Positions 1 through 8,531 of a stretch of DNA of 64,000 nt are shown one piece after another; position 1 is the stretch's first letter; every line of letters begins with the position of its first letter. A program made the position numbers and the translations under genes. The notes under the pieces were generated by a model that was given only the letters and a program-made list of their open reading frames with translations, ran no database searches and was not told where the DNA came from. This DNA comes from Candidatus Sulfotelmatobacter sp. (GTDB lineage Bacteria; Acidobacteriota; Terriglobia; Terriglobales; Acidobacteriaceae), in the NCBI GenBank assembly GCA_030041475.1, contig JASHNU010000040.1:94237-158236 (forward strand), written 5' to 3'.

Positions 1-1372
1 TGGGCAGACCGCCGGTACCTTGCTTCTTCGAAAGCTCATCCATCCCGTTGGAAAGCTGCTCGCGCAGGTGGTTGCGCATCTCCTGCAGGTCATCGAGCGA
101 CACCGCGACCTGCTTGCCCACGGCACAATCAGTCTTCTTGCTGGCCAGCACTTTCACCTGGAGGTTCTTGTCTCCGTCAGGCGTTTCAGAAGTGCGGCTG
201 ATGATGTCGCCTGCGGTCAGCGAGCACTCGTCACCGTCGGCTGTCGTAGAAACCTCGTCGCTAACCACGAAGATCGGCCGCTTGGGATCAAGCGCCGGTG
301 GCGGTTCGTTGCTGGCTGCCTGCCCGCCAGAGGAGGCGTTGCCGCTCTTCGAGGCATCGGCCTGATCCGCCCCGAGCTGCGCCTTAATCTCCTCGGCCAG
401 CTGATCCTTCACTTCCTTGGTCATCGTAACCTTGGCCTCGTCAGGCACTGGAAACCCTCCGAGGCTAGCCACGAGTTCGAGGTCCGGAGCCAGCGGACTC
501 AGCTGCGCGTTCGCTTCCGCCTGCGCCGCATAAGACGCCTGTAGGCTGGCCGCGATCATCCAGTCGGTCAGCCAGAAGGCCGCCGATGGATACACCGGAT
601 ACGGCGCCCAGTACGGGCCGTAGTATCCGTACCACGGCGCACCTCCCCATCCCCAGCCGTAGTAGACGGGCGCTGGCCACGGGTTGTAGGCCCAACCATA
701 ATAGGCTGGATGCCAATAGAAAGCAGGGGCGTAGCCGTAGTAGCAGCAGTAGCCGCCCCATCCATACGAACGATACACGCCTACATAGGTCCGACCGCCG
801 AACACATATGTACGCGAAACATACGTTCTGCCGCCGCGCGCGAAATACGCACGTTGCACGTATCCGCCATGTCCCCAGCCCGTGGACACAACGCGCGCCC
901 CGTTATGCGTGCTCACGATGGTCCGGCTGCCGTGGAAGCCACGCGAAATCTGCATGCCGTGACTGTTGATGGAGCGGATTTGCCCATTCGGACGGAAGTT
1001 TGCCGTTCCGCCACTCTTCAACGAAACCGTTTTGCCGGGAGCTGTACGGCTCATGGCTGAAGCATTTCCGGGAGTTCGGCCCGCGTTCCCTGCCATACCT
1101 GGCCGCGCTGCGTTGTTAGTGGCTCCCGGACGGGACGCGTTGTTGTTCGGCGTCCCTGGGCGTGAAGCATTGCCTGGTGCTCCCGGACGGGAAGCCGGCG
1201 TGGTGGTGTGCCCTGCCGGTGCATTGGTGTGAGCGGGGGCACTGGGATGAGACGGAGGTGCAGTGGGCTTGTTTTCAGTTTTGTGCTGGCCCCAGACAAA
1301 CACCGGCACAGCAACGGCGAGCAGAAGCACAGCTGCCTTCCGCAGGAACCTTGCACTGGTAATGGAATTCAT
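1..1372 (-). CDS. Secreted Gly/Tyr/Trp-rich protein, 3' end cut by window edge
   Basis: Reading the minus strand from ATG at 1372, the frame stays open for 457 codons to the window edge. An AGGAG sits 7 bases before the ATG. The product starts with a basic n-region and hydrophobic stretch ending near VFVWGQ, a signal peptide. Residues about 45-105 are low-complexity (repeats around S/A-R-P-G and Asn), residues about 165-265 are packed with Tyr, Trp and Gly (YYGWGWGG, YGYYGPYW), and the remainder is a more ordinary acidic/polar domain. Such compositions occur in secreted acidobacterial proteins of unknown function. I cannot name a function. The frame is certain, the role is not. Confidence 0.8.
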   Translation of the reverse strand, partial: MNSITSARFLRKAAVLLLAVAVPVFVWGQHKTENKPTAPPSHPSAPAHTNAPAGHTTTPASRPGAPGNASRPGTPNNNASRPGATNNAARPGMAGNAGRTPGNASAMSRTAPGKTVSLKSGGTANFRPNGQIRSINSHGMQISRGFHGSRTIVSTHNGARVVSTGWGHGGYVQRAYFARGGRTYVSRTYVFGGRTYVGVYRSYGWGGYCCYYGYAPAFYWHPAYYGWAYNPWPAPVYYGWGWGGAPWYGYYGPYWAPYPVYPSAAFWLTDWMIAASLQASYAAQAEANAQLSPLAPDLELVASLGGFPVPDEAKVTMTKEVKDQLAEEIKAQLGADQADASKSGNASSGGQAASNEPPPALDPKRPIFVVSDEVSTTADGDECSLTAGDIISRTSETPDGDKNLQVKVLASKKTDCAVGKQVAVSLDDLQEMRNHLREQLSNGMDELSKKQGTGGLP

Positions 1373-1674
1373 CGCGCACTCCTGAATTCTAAGGATTCCG
1401 GACGACCATAAAAACGGCTCTTGGTTACGTATGAGATCCTTGCGTATGAGATCCAGGTGGCCCGAAAAGGCCGCCGATACTGGAATCCAAACCTCGACAC
1501 ATGTTTCGACACAGGGGAAATCGGGGCGCCAAAACGTTATCAGAACTTTGTTCGCTGCGCAATCGTTCTCTGTGGTTCCCCCTCGTGATGGCGATCTTTT
1601 TCGGTACAGCTCTTCTGGTCTCTGTCGACGACTTCTGCTGCGGTAATCTAGTCTCCAGATTACTGGAGGAAACC
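1373..1674. other. Intergenic region with short direct repeat
   Basis: Divergent spacer between the secreted-protein gene and the DoxX gene. It holds two copies of CGTATGAGATCC (1428-1439 and 1443-1454, period 15). I see no convincing RNA gene. The open frame extending upstream of the DoxX start to 1501 has no ribosome-binding site and is judged noncoding. Confidence 0.5.
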
Positions 1675-2094
1675 GTGCGCTATCTGGACCGTCTGCAACC
1701 ACTCGCCCTGCTCGTCATGCGCCTTTCTCTTGGCGTGATTATGGTCGTGCACGGATATCACAAAGTCTTTGGTGGCCTGCAGCATCACGCCCAGTTTGTG
1801 GCCAGCCTGGGCTTGCCGGCCTGGTTGGCCTACGTTTCATCCTTTGCAGAATTCCTTGGCGGACTTCTGGTTCTTGCGGGCTTCTTTAGCCGACCGGCAG
1901 CTCTCGCCATCTGCATCGATCTGGCGGTGGCGATCTGGAAAGTGCACTGGCATAACGGATTCACCGGCAACGGCGGAATCGAATTCCCTCTTGCGGCCGC
2001 CACGCTCGCTTTCGCCTTGATCTTCTTCGGCGCCGGGCCGATTTCGCTCGACCACATTCTTCGTGGCGGAGGCAGCACGCCCCGGCGATCTTGA
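1675..2094 (+). CDS. DoxX family membrane protein
   Basis: 139-residue integral membrane protein with four hydrophobic segments and DoxX-family hallmarks: an early R-L-S-L-G-V-I-M-V-V-H-G-Y-K segment, the FAEFLGGLLVLAGFF segment, then HW-NGF-G and a final helix. DoxX proteins are small membrane subunits linked to quinone or thiosulfate redox chemistry and envelope stress, but many are uncharacterised. GTG at 1675 is chosen because GGAGGA lies just upstream (1665-1670) and family proteins begin close to this point. A longer in-frame start at 1501 would add about 58 non-conserved residues. Confidence 0.8.
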   Translation: MRYLDRLQPLALLVMRLSLGVIMVVHGYHKVFGGLQHHAQFVASLGLPAWLAYVSSFAEFLGGLLVLAGFFSRPAALAICIDLAVAIWKVHWHNGFTGNGGIEFPLAAATLAFALIFFGAGPISLDHILRGGGSTPRRS

Positions 2095-2118
2095 CACACG
2101 CATCGCATGCTCAATGCC

Positions 2119-2140
2119 GGGCGGACGAATGCGTCCGCCC
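2119..2140. terminator. GC-rich hairpin after DoxX gene
   Basis: GGGCGGACG (2119-2127), 4-base loop, CGTCCGCCC (2132-2140): a perfect 9-bp stem 24 bases after the DoxX stop codon. There is no U-tract, so it may be a REP-like palindrome rather than a classical intrinsic terminator. Confidence 0.45.
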
Positions 2141-2318
2141 CTACACCGCAACTTATTTCAGGATCAGGGGTTGGCAGGTGGAGGAGTCATTTTCGCTTTG
2201 CACCGGTTTGAAATCTGGCCGCAGCTGAAAGTATGATGATTCCTTACCCATGCACCTGCATCCAAACCCTTTTGCGGTCGCATCCTATCGACTGCAACCA
2301 TCAATCCAGGAGGTTCTC

Positions 2319-2948
2319 GTGAGAAAGCTTGCCTTCTTTGTGATCGTGTGTGCGTTTTCCCTCATCACCAGTTTTGCCTCAGCCCAGCAGGCTGATGTCA
2401 CGCTTGGCTTTGGCACCGTCATGTCTCCCGGAGCCTCGTCGTGCAACGTGGATACCTTGCTTTGTCCGGAATCAGGCGGCCTTTATCCAACCATTGGCGT
2501 CGACGTCATCTTTCATCGGCGTTTTGGTTTCGGCTATGACGTGACTTGGAGGGGCGGGGCGGGCGCCTACCCAACGACCGGTCAAACTTACCGTCCGATC
2601 ATCAATGATTTCAACGCGGTCTTCCAACCCCATGTAGGTAAGAAGATCGGCATCGACCTAATTGGCGGAATAGGGTTTCAGGACACGCGTAGCTACGGCT
2701 ACACCAACAGTAGCAGCTGCGTTTATCTTGGGGCCTGCTTCACCAGTTCGTTTCACTTCCTGACCGACGTGGGTGGGGGCGTCCGCTACTACTTCTGGCA
2801 TCACGCGTTCATTCGCCCGGAAGTACGCTACTACTGGATCAACAACAACGATAGCGGTAACCTTGGCAACAATGCCGTCAGCTTCGGTTCCACAAGCGTC
2901 TTGCGGGTCGGAGCCTCGATCGGCTACACCATCGGCGGTCCAGAGTAG
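2319..2948 (+). CDS. Outer-membrane beta-barrel protein (paralogue 1)
   Basis: 209 residues. The signal peptide (VRKLAFFVIVCAFSLIT... ending at FASAQ) is followed by alternating hydrophobic/aromatic strands typical of an 8-stranded porin-like barrel. The end, GGGVRYYFWHHAFIRPEVRYY, then VLRVGASIGYTI, matches the downstream gene at 3092 (RYY...FVRPEV.YY, LRYGASIGFSF), so the two are tandem paralogues. GTG at 2319 is chosen for the AGGAGG 5-10 bases upstream and because it aligns with the paralogue's start. Frame upstream to 2250 lacks coding character. Exact cargo or ligand is unknown. Confidence 0.8.
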   Translation: MRKLAFFVIVCAFSLITSFASAQQADVTLGFGTVMSPGASSCNVDTLLCPESGGLYPTIGVDVIFHRRFGFGYDVTWRGGAGAYPTTGQTYRPIINDFNAVFQPHVGKKIGIDLIGGIGFQDTRSYGYTNSSSCVYLGACFTSSFHFLTDVGGGVRYYFWHHAFIRPEVRYYWINNNDSGNLGNNAVSFGSTSVLRVGASIGYTIGGPE

Positions 2949-3003
2949 ACTCGTTCCGGCAGTCGCGCATCATAAACCGCAGGGCATTTGCTAACATGTT
3001 CGC

Positions 3004-3028
3004 GAGCGACCAGCTTCTCTGGTCGCTC
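3004..3028 (+). terminator. Hairpin between beta-barrel paralogues
   Basis: GAGCGACCAG (3004-3013), loop CTTCT, CTGGTCGCTC (3019-3028): perfect 10-bp stem 55 bases after the first paralogue. Only a weak T-run follows, so termination is likely but not certain. Confidence 0.5.
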
Positions 3029-3091
3029 GTCCGTTAGCGGCATCCGCACCAGTTACGCTGGAAAGAATCATCAAGCTTCAGGGGAGGTGTG

Positions 3092-3700
3092 TTGAGAAAG
3101 CTCGCATTGTTGGCATCCGCGTGCACGCTCGTCGTATCTGCCAGTCTGGCCCGCGCGCAACAGCAGATTGACATCGCCGTCGGCGCCAGCCGCCTTTACT
3201 CTCCCAAGCCGCTCAACTCTTCCCTGGCCTTTCCGCCCCCGGCCCTGACAGGAGGGATTTATCCGCAAGGCAGCGTGCAGGTGATTTTCAGCAATCATTT
3301 TGGATTCAATGTGGAAGGAACTTATCGGTATAACGACGATGTGTACAACGGTTTTCAGCGCTTTCGGCCCACGTTCTACGAGGCGAACGCAGTGTATGCA
3401 TCTCGCGTGACGAACCGGATTCGTGGCGATGCGATGGTCGGCATTGGGGGCGAAACCGTTCTGTTCTACAACCAGTACGGGTCGTGCAATCCGATCTACG
3501 GCGGAACCTGCCGCCCCAATGCCAACAGCACCCACTTCCTCATCGATGTGGGAGGCGACCTGCGCTACTATCTGCACGGTCGCCTTTTTGTCCGCCCCGA
3601 AGTCCACTACTACCACATCCCGAACAACACCAGCATTTTCAGCAGCAACAATATTCTTCGCTACGGCGCGTCGATCGGGTTCAGCTTCAGTCGTCAGTAG
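3092..3700 (+). CDS. Outer-membrane beta-barrel protein (paralogue 2)
   Basis: 202 residues with a signal peptide (LRKLALLASACTLVVSAS, cleavage near ARAQ) and a porin-like beta-barrel pattern. Its last 60 residues align with the gene at 2319 (RYY-x5-F-x-RPEV-x-YY-x-I-x-NN, then LRYGASIGFSF). A GTG at 3089 lies only one base from the GGGGAGG ribosome-binding site. TTG at 3092 gives better spacing and matches the start context of the paralogue (start codon then RKLA), so I choose TTG. Followed by a clear terminator at 3731-3759. Confidence 0.78.
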   Translation: MRKLALLASACTLVVSASLARAQQQIDIAVGASRLYSPKPLNSSLAFPPPALTGGIYPQGSVQVIFSNHFGFNVEGTYRYNDDVYNGFQRFRPTFYEANAVYASRVTNRIRGDAMVGIGGETVLFYNQYGSCNPIYGGTCRPNANSTHFLIDVGGDLRYYLHGRLFVRPEVHYYHIPNNTSIFSSNNILRYGASIGFSFSRQ

Positions 3701-3730
3701 AGCCCCGAGCCAAAAGACTCTGAAACAAGA

Positions 3731-3759
3731 AAAGGCAGCGTAGGCTCGACGCTGCCTTT
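3731..3759 (+). terminator. Terminator of beta-barrel gene pair
   Basis: AAAGGCAGCGT (3731-3741), loop AGGCTCG, ACGCTGCCTTT (3749-3759): 11-bp perfect stem 30 bases after the stop codon at 3700. The A-run and T-run are part of the stem, so it could serve both strands; the minus-strand gene at 3789 ends just beyond it. Confidence 0.7.
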
Positions 3760-3788
3760 GAGCTGCACGCGACTCACTGGGCTTGGGT

Positions 3789-4094
3789 CTACGGTTCTGC
3801 TGCGCAGATTTCGGCTTCGTGAATGGCCTGATCCAGGTGCTTGATGGCCGCGACGCGGTGGCCATGAAAATCGTGTTCCGCCGTCTCCAGATGATGCTTG
3901 GCGTTGTGCATCGCTTCCAGCGCCTCGTCAATATGCGGGTGAGGCGGCATCGGGGTTGCGGCAGCTGCGGCCGGGGCAGCCACTGCCGGTACCCGTGCAG
4001 CCGTTGCTCTCGGTTGCAATACCGCCGCCGAGAAGGCTAGTGTGAGAACAACCGTTACTGCGATCACGAAAAAGAAACTCAGAAACCTCTTCAT
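3789..4094 (-). CDS. Small exported His-rich helical protein
   Basis: 101 residues. ATG at 4094 follows GAGGAGG; an upstream in-frame extension to 4202 lacks coding character. A hydrophobic N-terminus (FLSFFFVIAVTVVLTLAFSAAV) acts as signal peptide or anchor, then an Ala/Pro linker, then an amphipathic helical hairpin: H-x-D-EALEAM-x-AKHHLETAEHDF-HGHR--AIKHLDQAIHEAE. The hairpin resembles the small protein at 53766 in this window (HLHAAEHEL, EAIREM). The His spacing suggests metal or heme binding or simply coiled packing. No family function is known to me. Confidence 0.75.
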   Translation of the reverse strand: MKRFLSFFFVIAVTVVLTLAFSAAVLQPRATAARVPAVAAPAAAAATPMPPHPHIDEALEAMHNAKHHLETAEHDFHGHRVAAIKHLDQAIHEAEICAAEP

Positions 4095-4240
4095 TCGTTC
4101 CTCCTCGTCCGACTTGCGGCGCGGACGCAACCTTTGTGATTCCCTGGGATGGCCACGGAACATACTCGCCTTCACTTTGAGATTTCTCCGCGACTTCCGC
4201 ACAGTATAGCCGCGCCTTTACCTCTGCACCTGTGCAAAAG

Positions 4241-4864
4241 TTAACTCGGCGGATGCCCCGTTCCATTCTGGCGGCGGTTTCGCCACCACCAAAAAATCGA
4301 TGTCAGCAAGACCGCAATCAGAACGGCAACGTCGAACCGCTTGAGATCACGCATCAGCGTCGCCCAGTGATGCCCGAACATGTAACCTACGCTAGAGATC
4401 ACCACCGCCCAAACCGCTGCGCCAAGAAAATTAAACAGCAGAAAAGTCCGCCACGGCATGCGCAAAACTCCCGCCAGGGGCCCTGCAATAACACGCAGAC
4501 CAAATACGAACCGCGCGAAAAAAATGGTGAAGGCGCCGAAGCGTGAAAAGAGCCTTTCTCCTCGCACCAGAACCGAGGGGGAGACGCGGAAGGTGTTCTG
4601 ATACCGGTCGAGCAACGGACGCCCGCCATAGTGGCCCACAGCGAACCCAAGGCTGCCACCCACCGTTGAGACTACGGTGGCCACCACCATGATCCAGGGA
4701 AGCTGCAGATCGTGCTCAGAAAAAGCCAGAAAGCTGGCGAACAGGAGAATCGGTTCCCCGGGCAGTGGGATCCCCACGTTCTCCAGCAGAAGGGCCACGC
4801 CTACCGCCCAGTACCCATAGTGCACCACTGCATTTCGCAACAGGTCGAAGAGCGAGTGGTTCAT
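4241..4864 (-). CDS. DedA family membrane protein
   Basis: 207 residues. Hallmarks of the DedA/SNARE-associated family: ENVGIPLPGEPILLFASFLA near residues 28-47, a G-x-x-x-G-Y-x-x-G-R segment (GSLGFAVGHYGGRPLL), the conserved F-x-R-F-x-x-x-x-R--AGPLAG segment (ARFVFGLRVIAGPLAGVLRM), and a C-terminal helix followed by a basic tail. DedA proteins are inner-membrane transporters or flippases implicated in polyprenyl-phosphate and phospholipid recycling and pH homeostasis. It shares its direction with the hydrolase at 4913 but is separated by 48 bases, so co-transcription is possible. Confidence 0.92.
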   Translation of the reverse strand: MNHSLFDLLRNAVVHYGYWAVGVALLLENVGIPLPGEPILLFASFLAFSEHDLQLPWIMVVATVVSTVGGSLGFAVGHYGGRPLLDRYQNTFRVSPSVLVRGERLFSRFGAFTIFFARFVFGLRVIAGPLAGVLRMPWRTFLLFNFLGAAVWAVVISSVGYMFGHHWATLMRDLKRFDVAVLIAVLLTSIFWWWRNRRQNGTGHPPS

Positions 4865-4912
4865 GTTGGCAGGTGATGGTGACGGTCAGGGATCGGGGGA
4901 ATCCACCGGCGT

Positions 4913-5878
4913 TTAGCCGCCGGCGTCAGTCAAAAACTTGAGCAACTCGCGGTTAAACTCCTCTGGACACTCCTCGTAAGGCAAATGCCCAACCCCTGGG
5001 AATACGACCTTCTTCGCGTTCCGAAAAAATCGCGCCAGCGGCTCCAGTGAAGAAACATACACGGCCGGGTCGCGATCTCCCCACATCAGGAGCGTTGGAA
5101 TTGTTGCGAGCTTCGGCAGCAGTGCCGCAAGTTCCCGCAAGTCCGCATCCCATGTACCGACGATGCTGAGTGCGTGATCAAACAGTCCAGGTGTTCGCAG
5201 CGGCGCCTTGTAACCGTCCAGGCTACCCGCCGGAATCTTGCTCTTGTCGGCGAACATGCGACTGTGCCAGAAGGGGTAAAGGGACGGCACGCGCTCCAGA
5301 ACGAACCGAACCAGCGCCGCCCCATATGGCGTGCCCGCGAACGCCGCGAGGCTCTGCCCGTGGGGTGAGAATGGGTTCACCGGACAAACCAGAACCAGTC
5401 GCTTAATTCTCACTGCGGACGCTTGTCCAGTGCATTGTGCGGCTGCCGCCATCGCCACGGCGCCGCCCCGCGACGTCCCCAAAAGATCGAGCGATTCAAT
5501 TCCCAGATTCCCGGCGAATCGAAGCAACCGCTCGGCTGTCGCTCGCATCGAGTGGTCGATGCGAGGCCGGTCGGAGAACCCCGATCCCAGCATGTCCGGC
5601 GCATACACGGTAAAGAAGGGCGCCAACGCCGGCATGGCATAGCGCCAGGAAAAGGAATACCCCAGCAGCCCGTGCAGCAAAATCACCGGCGGTCCCAAAC
5701 CCGCGCGCAAGTAGCGCAGACGGGCGCCATCGAAATCCATCCAGCATTCTTCGATGGCAGGTCCGTTGGCAGCGCCGCTCGCGGGGTCGGACTGGACCTC
5801 GGCAATCTGCAACCGATTCGTCTCGAGCCTGTTCGTACGGCCTTCCTTCATCTGCACTTCGTTCATCGGCACTTCCAT
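4913..5878 (-). CDS. Alpha/beta hydrolase
   Basis: About 321 residues. The oxyanion-hole motif HGLLGYSFSWR, nucleophile elbow G-T-S-R-G-G (Ser in the middle), acidic residue in LLMWGDRDP and catalytic His in GVGHLPYEE give a complete Ser-Asp-His triad in a typical alpha/beta fold with a cap. Substrate is not evident; esterase, epoxide hydrolase-like or C-C hydrolase activities are all possible. The ATG at 5878 with a GGAG upstream is preferred; an in-frame TTG at 5908 is the alternative. The first 50 residues are poorly conserved-looking and hydrophilic. Confidence 0.85.
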   Translation of the reverse strand: MEVPMNEVQMKEGRTNRLETNRLQIAEVQSDPASGAANGPAIEECWMDFDGARLRYLRAGLGPPVILLHGLLGYSFSWRYAMPALAPFFTVYAPDMLGSGFSDRPRIDHSMRATAERLLRFAGNLGIESLDLLGTSRGGAVAMAAAAQCTGQASAVRIKRLVLVCPVNPFSPHGQSLAAFAGTPYGAALVRFVLERVPSLYPFWHSRMFADKSKIPAGSLDGYKAPLRTPGLFDHALSIVGTWDADLRELAALLPKLATIPTLLMWGDRDPAVYVSSLEPLARFFRNAKKVVFPGVGHLPYEECPEEFNRELLKFLTDAGG

Positions 5879-5965
5879 CGGGCCAAAATCTCCATGCTGG
5901 GAAGACAACTCTTTCCCATCCGTCCGACTCTATCTAATTGAATAATGCCTCTGTCGCTTCACTTC

Positions 5966-5991
5966 GGGGAGCTTTGGCTCCCCGTTTTTTT
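5966..5991 (+). terminator. Intrinsic terminator on plus strand with no obvious gene
   Basis: GGGGAGC (5966-5972), loop TTTG, GCTCCCC (5977-5983) followed by G and seven T residues. It is a textbook intrinsic terminator for plus-strand transcription, yet both flanking genes lie on the minus strand. Read from the minus strand it has no U-tract. Confidence 0.75.
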
Positions 5992-6058
5992 CCTTATCGG
6001 CTCTCGCCTCCCGGTTTCAGCCTTCAGGAGGCCAGCGCGCGGAAGCCGAAGGCCGACC

Positions 6059-7351
6059 TTACGCTGCCGGCTTCTGCTTCTTTCCCAGCAGTTTCTTTAG
6101 CACGCGAATCCCCTTGTCGACATGTTTCTCCTGCAGCAAGAACGGAGGCAGGAATCGCACGACTGTATCCTGCGTGCTGTTGAAAAGCACTCCCTCCGCC
6201 AGTCCCGCATCCACAATCGGACGCGCCGGAATCTCGAGCTGAATGCCCTGAATAAATCCCCGCCCGCGCACTGCGGTCGCCAGTGCGCGTTTCTTCACTA
6301 ATTCTTCCAGTTGGTCACGCAGATAGGCTCCGACTTTGTTCACGTTCTCAAGCAGCTTCTCTTCCTCCACGATAGACAGAAACTCCAGTGCCACGCGGCA
6401 CGCCAGTGGCCCGCCGCCGAATGTTGTCCCGTGCTGTCCCGGGGCGATGGCGTTAGCAAATTCCTCCTTCGCAATGAAAGCTCCCAAGGGCAGGCCCGCT
6501 GCGAGCGGCTTGGCGATGGCGACGATATCGGGCGTCACATCAAAACCTTGAAAGGCAAAAATCGTTCCCGTGCGGCCCAGGCCGCACTGAATTTCGTCGA
6601 AGATCAGCGCCGCCTTGTGCCGGTCCGCCAGAACACGGCATTCCCGCAGAAATTCAGCAGAGCATTCGTAAATCCCTCCTTCGCCGAAAATTGGTTCCAG
6701 CACGATGGCGCAGGTGTTGTCGTTCACGGCCGCGCGCAGGCCCTCCACGTTGTTCTGTTTCACGAACGTCACGTCTTCGAGCAGCGGCTCGAATCCCTTG
6801 CGATGCTTGTCCTGCCCGGTCAGCGACAATGCGCCAAACGTACGCCCGTGATAGGAGCCCTCCAGCGCGACCAGACGACACTTTGCTTCGCCGCCGGAGC
6901 GATGGCCCGCCAGCCGCGCCAGCTTGATCGATCCCTCAATCGCCTCGGTGCCGCTGTTGGAGAAAAACGCGCGAAACTTTTCTCCGGAAGATCCGTCTCC
7001 GGAAGATCCGCCGGCAAGTGTGCACAGCTTCTCGGCCAGCAACCCCTGATACTCGTGATAGTAGAGATTCGAAACATGCACCAGACGTGCCGCCTGTTCG
7101 CGAATCGCCTTCACAATCCGCGGATGGCCATGCCCCAGCGCATTTACTCCCAGTCCGGAAACGAAGTCGAGATATTTCCTGCCCTCAATGTCATACAAAA
7201 ACACGCCCTTGCCGCGCGTCAACACGACGGGATAACGGCTATAGGTCTGCAGCAAATACTTCCGCTCTCGTTCTGCGATTCGTTCCAATGTGGCCGACGG
7301 AGCCGCGGCCTCGGATAAAGGAGCAGTAGGAGCGACAGAAGAAGCAGTCAT
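6059..7351 (-). CDS. argD: Acetylornithine aminotransferase family protein (class III)
   Basis: 430 residues, PLP-dependent fold-type I class III aminotransferase. Visible motifs: N-terminal YSRYPVVLTRGKG and FVSGLGVNALGHGHP, the PLP-contact loop (NSGTEAIEGSIKLAR), the DEIQCGLGRTG aspartate that contacts the PLP pyridine, and the Schiff-base Lys in AIAKPLAAGLPLGAF. These fit acetylornithine/succinyldiaminopimelate aminotransferase in arginine biosynthesis, though gamma-aminobutyrate or ornithine aminotransferases share the fold. ATG at 7351 is preceded by GGAGG at 5-base spacing. No other arginine genes are adjacent. Confidence 0.88.
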   Translation of the reverse strand: MTASSVAPTAPLSEAAAPSATLERIAERERKYLLQTYSRYPVVLTRGKGVFLYDIEGRKYLDFVSGLGVNALGHGHPRIVKAIREQAARLVHVSNLYYHEYQGLLAEKLCTLAGGSSGDGSSGEKFRAFFSNSGTEAIEGSIKLARLAGHRSGGEAKCRLVALEGSYHGRTFGALSLTGQDKHRKGFEPLLEDVTFVKQNNVEGLRAAVNDNTCAIVLEPIFGEGGIYECSAEFLRECRVLADRHKAALIFDEIQCGLGRTGTIFAFQGFDVTPDIVAIAKPLAAGLPLGAFIAKEEFANAIAPGQHGTTFGGGPLACRVALEFLSIVEEEKLLENVNKVGAYLRDQLEELVKKRALATAVRGRGFIQGIQLEIPARPIVDAGLAEGVLFNSTQDTVVRFLPPFLLQEKHVDKGIRVLKKLLGKKQKPAA

Positions 7352-7527
7352 CAGAACCTCCAAAATTCGATTTTACTCGATCCCATCGTGTCCCAGTTCC
7401 GGCGCATTGACTCCCCTGTAGGCTTCTCTTACCATCAGGGGCCATCGGGGACGTGCCTGGAGGGATTTTTTCGATTGAGTTCCTCGCGAGCCGATCGATT
7501 TCAGATCCGCAATGCGAAAGTGAAAGT

Positions 7528-8472
7528 ATGCCCACCGCCAATGAGTTTTGGGAGGTCGCGGCCCAGGTCGCTTCTGAGCGCGGGGGCCTGGTAGTGGGCT
7601 TTGCCGGCGTCGGAACACAGCCCGAACTCGGGTCCACACTCGACAACGTCTTCGGCTTCACCGCCTCGGGCCCCGTCAGGGTCGCCAGCGTTTCCGATTC
7701 CACGGACTGGAACGAACAGGTAGACGCGTTCTATCGCCTGCGTCCTTCCTGGGGCCGGGGAAAGGCCGGTGATCCCGATGCAAAGTACTACCGCGTGAGA
7801 CTGCCCGCGCCCGTCCTAATACGCACCGAGGAAAGCGCAATCAACGCGCTTCCTTCCTTCTCGCCGCGTCTCACGATCCCTTCGCTAAGCCGGTATGCGG
7901 CGCCCGCCGGAAAGTTTAAGGGAGCAACCTTTTGGCCGAGGGCGGCTGCCCGGATCGTCGACTACGTTCTTCTCTACTTCGCGGGATTATTTGCAGGCGT
8001 GTTGTTTGGCGTTTTGTTGGCGGTTGCCTTCGGGGGCCGGCTACCGGCGTGGGTGCTGGCTCGCATCTCACGCGCCCACCTGCCGGTTTACGCGGCCTCG
8101 CTATTAGGATTTCTTGCGTATTCCGCAATCTGCGACAGCATTCACGGCAGTACGCTCGGCAAATTGCTGCTTTCATTGCAGGTTCTGCAGGAGGATGGCT
8201 CCAGTTGTCGGCCGCAATCGGCAATCATTCGCGAAGTGGCCTACTTTGTCGACGCCTTGTTCTTCGGCTTCATCGGTTACTCGGCCATGAAGGATACCGA
8301 CGAGCAGCAGCGGTACGGCGATCAATGGGCGCACACGATCGTCTGCAAGCGTTCCGACGTTCCACCAGACAGCCGTCAAAGCACGATGCGATTTGTGCTT
8401 GGGCTGATGTTGGGCCTCTGTGCGGACGTGGCACTCCTGATGACAGGTCTGCTGGTACAAATGAATACCTGA
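7528..8472 (+). CDS. RDD family membrane protein
   Basis: About 314 residues. A soluble N-terminal half of unknown fold is followed (from about residue 130) by an RDD domain: the motif F-W-P-R-A-A-A-R-I-V-D-Y-V-L-L-Y, then several transmembrane helices with the short conserved G-S-T-L-G-K-L-L-L-S-L-Q-V segment. RDD proteins are small membrane proteins, some acting as Na+/H+ antiporters, mostly uncharacterised. The frame is open to GTG at 7453; ATG at 7528 is preferred because the intervening 25 codons do not look coding. Divergent from argD. Confidence 0.8.
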   Translation: MPTANEFWEVAAQVASERGGLVVGFAGVGTQPELGSTLDNVFGFTASGPVRVASVSDSTDWNEQVDAFYRLRPSWGRGKAGDPDAKYYRVRLPAPVLIRTEESAINALPSFSPRLTIPSLSRYAAPAGKFKGATFWPRAAARIVDYVLLYFAGLFAGVLFGVLLAVAFGGRLPAWVLARISRAHLPVYAASLLGFLAYSAICDSIHGSTLGKLLLSLQVLQEDGSSCRPQSAIIREVAYFVDALFFGFIGYSAMKDTDEQQRYGDQWAHTIVCKRSDVPPDSRQSTMRFVLGLMLGLCADVALLMTGLLVQMNT

Positions 8473-8531
8473 CGAGCCAGATCGCGGGTCGTCCCTCGCG
8501 TGGTTCCGAGAAATGCACTTCCGGATTTCGA

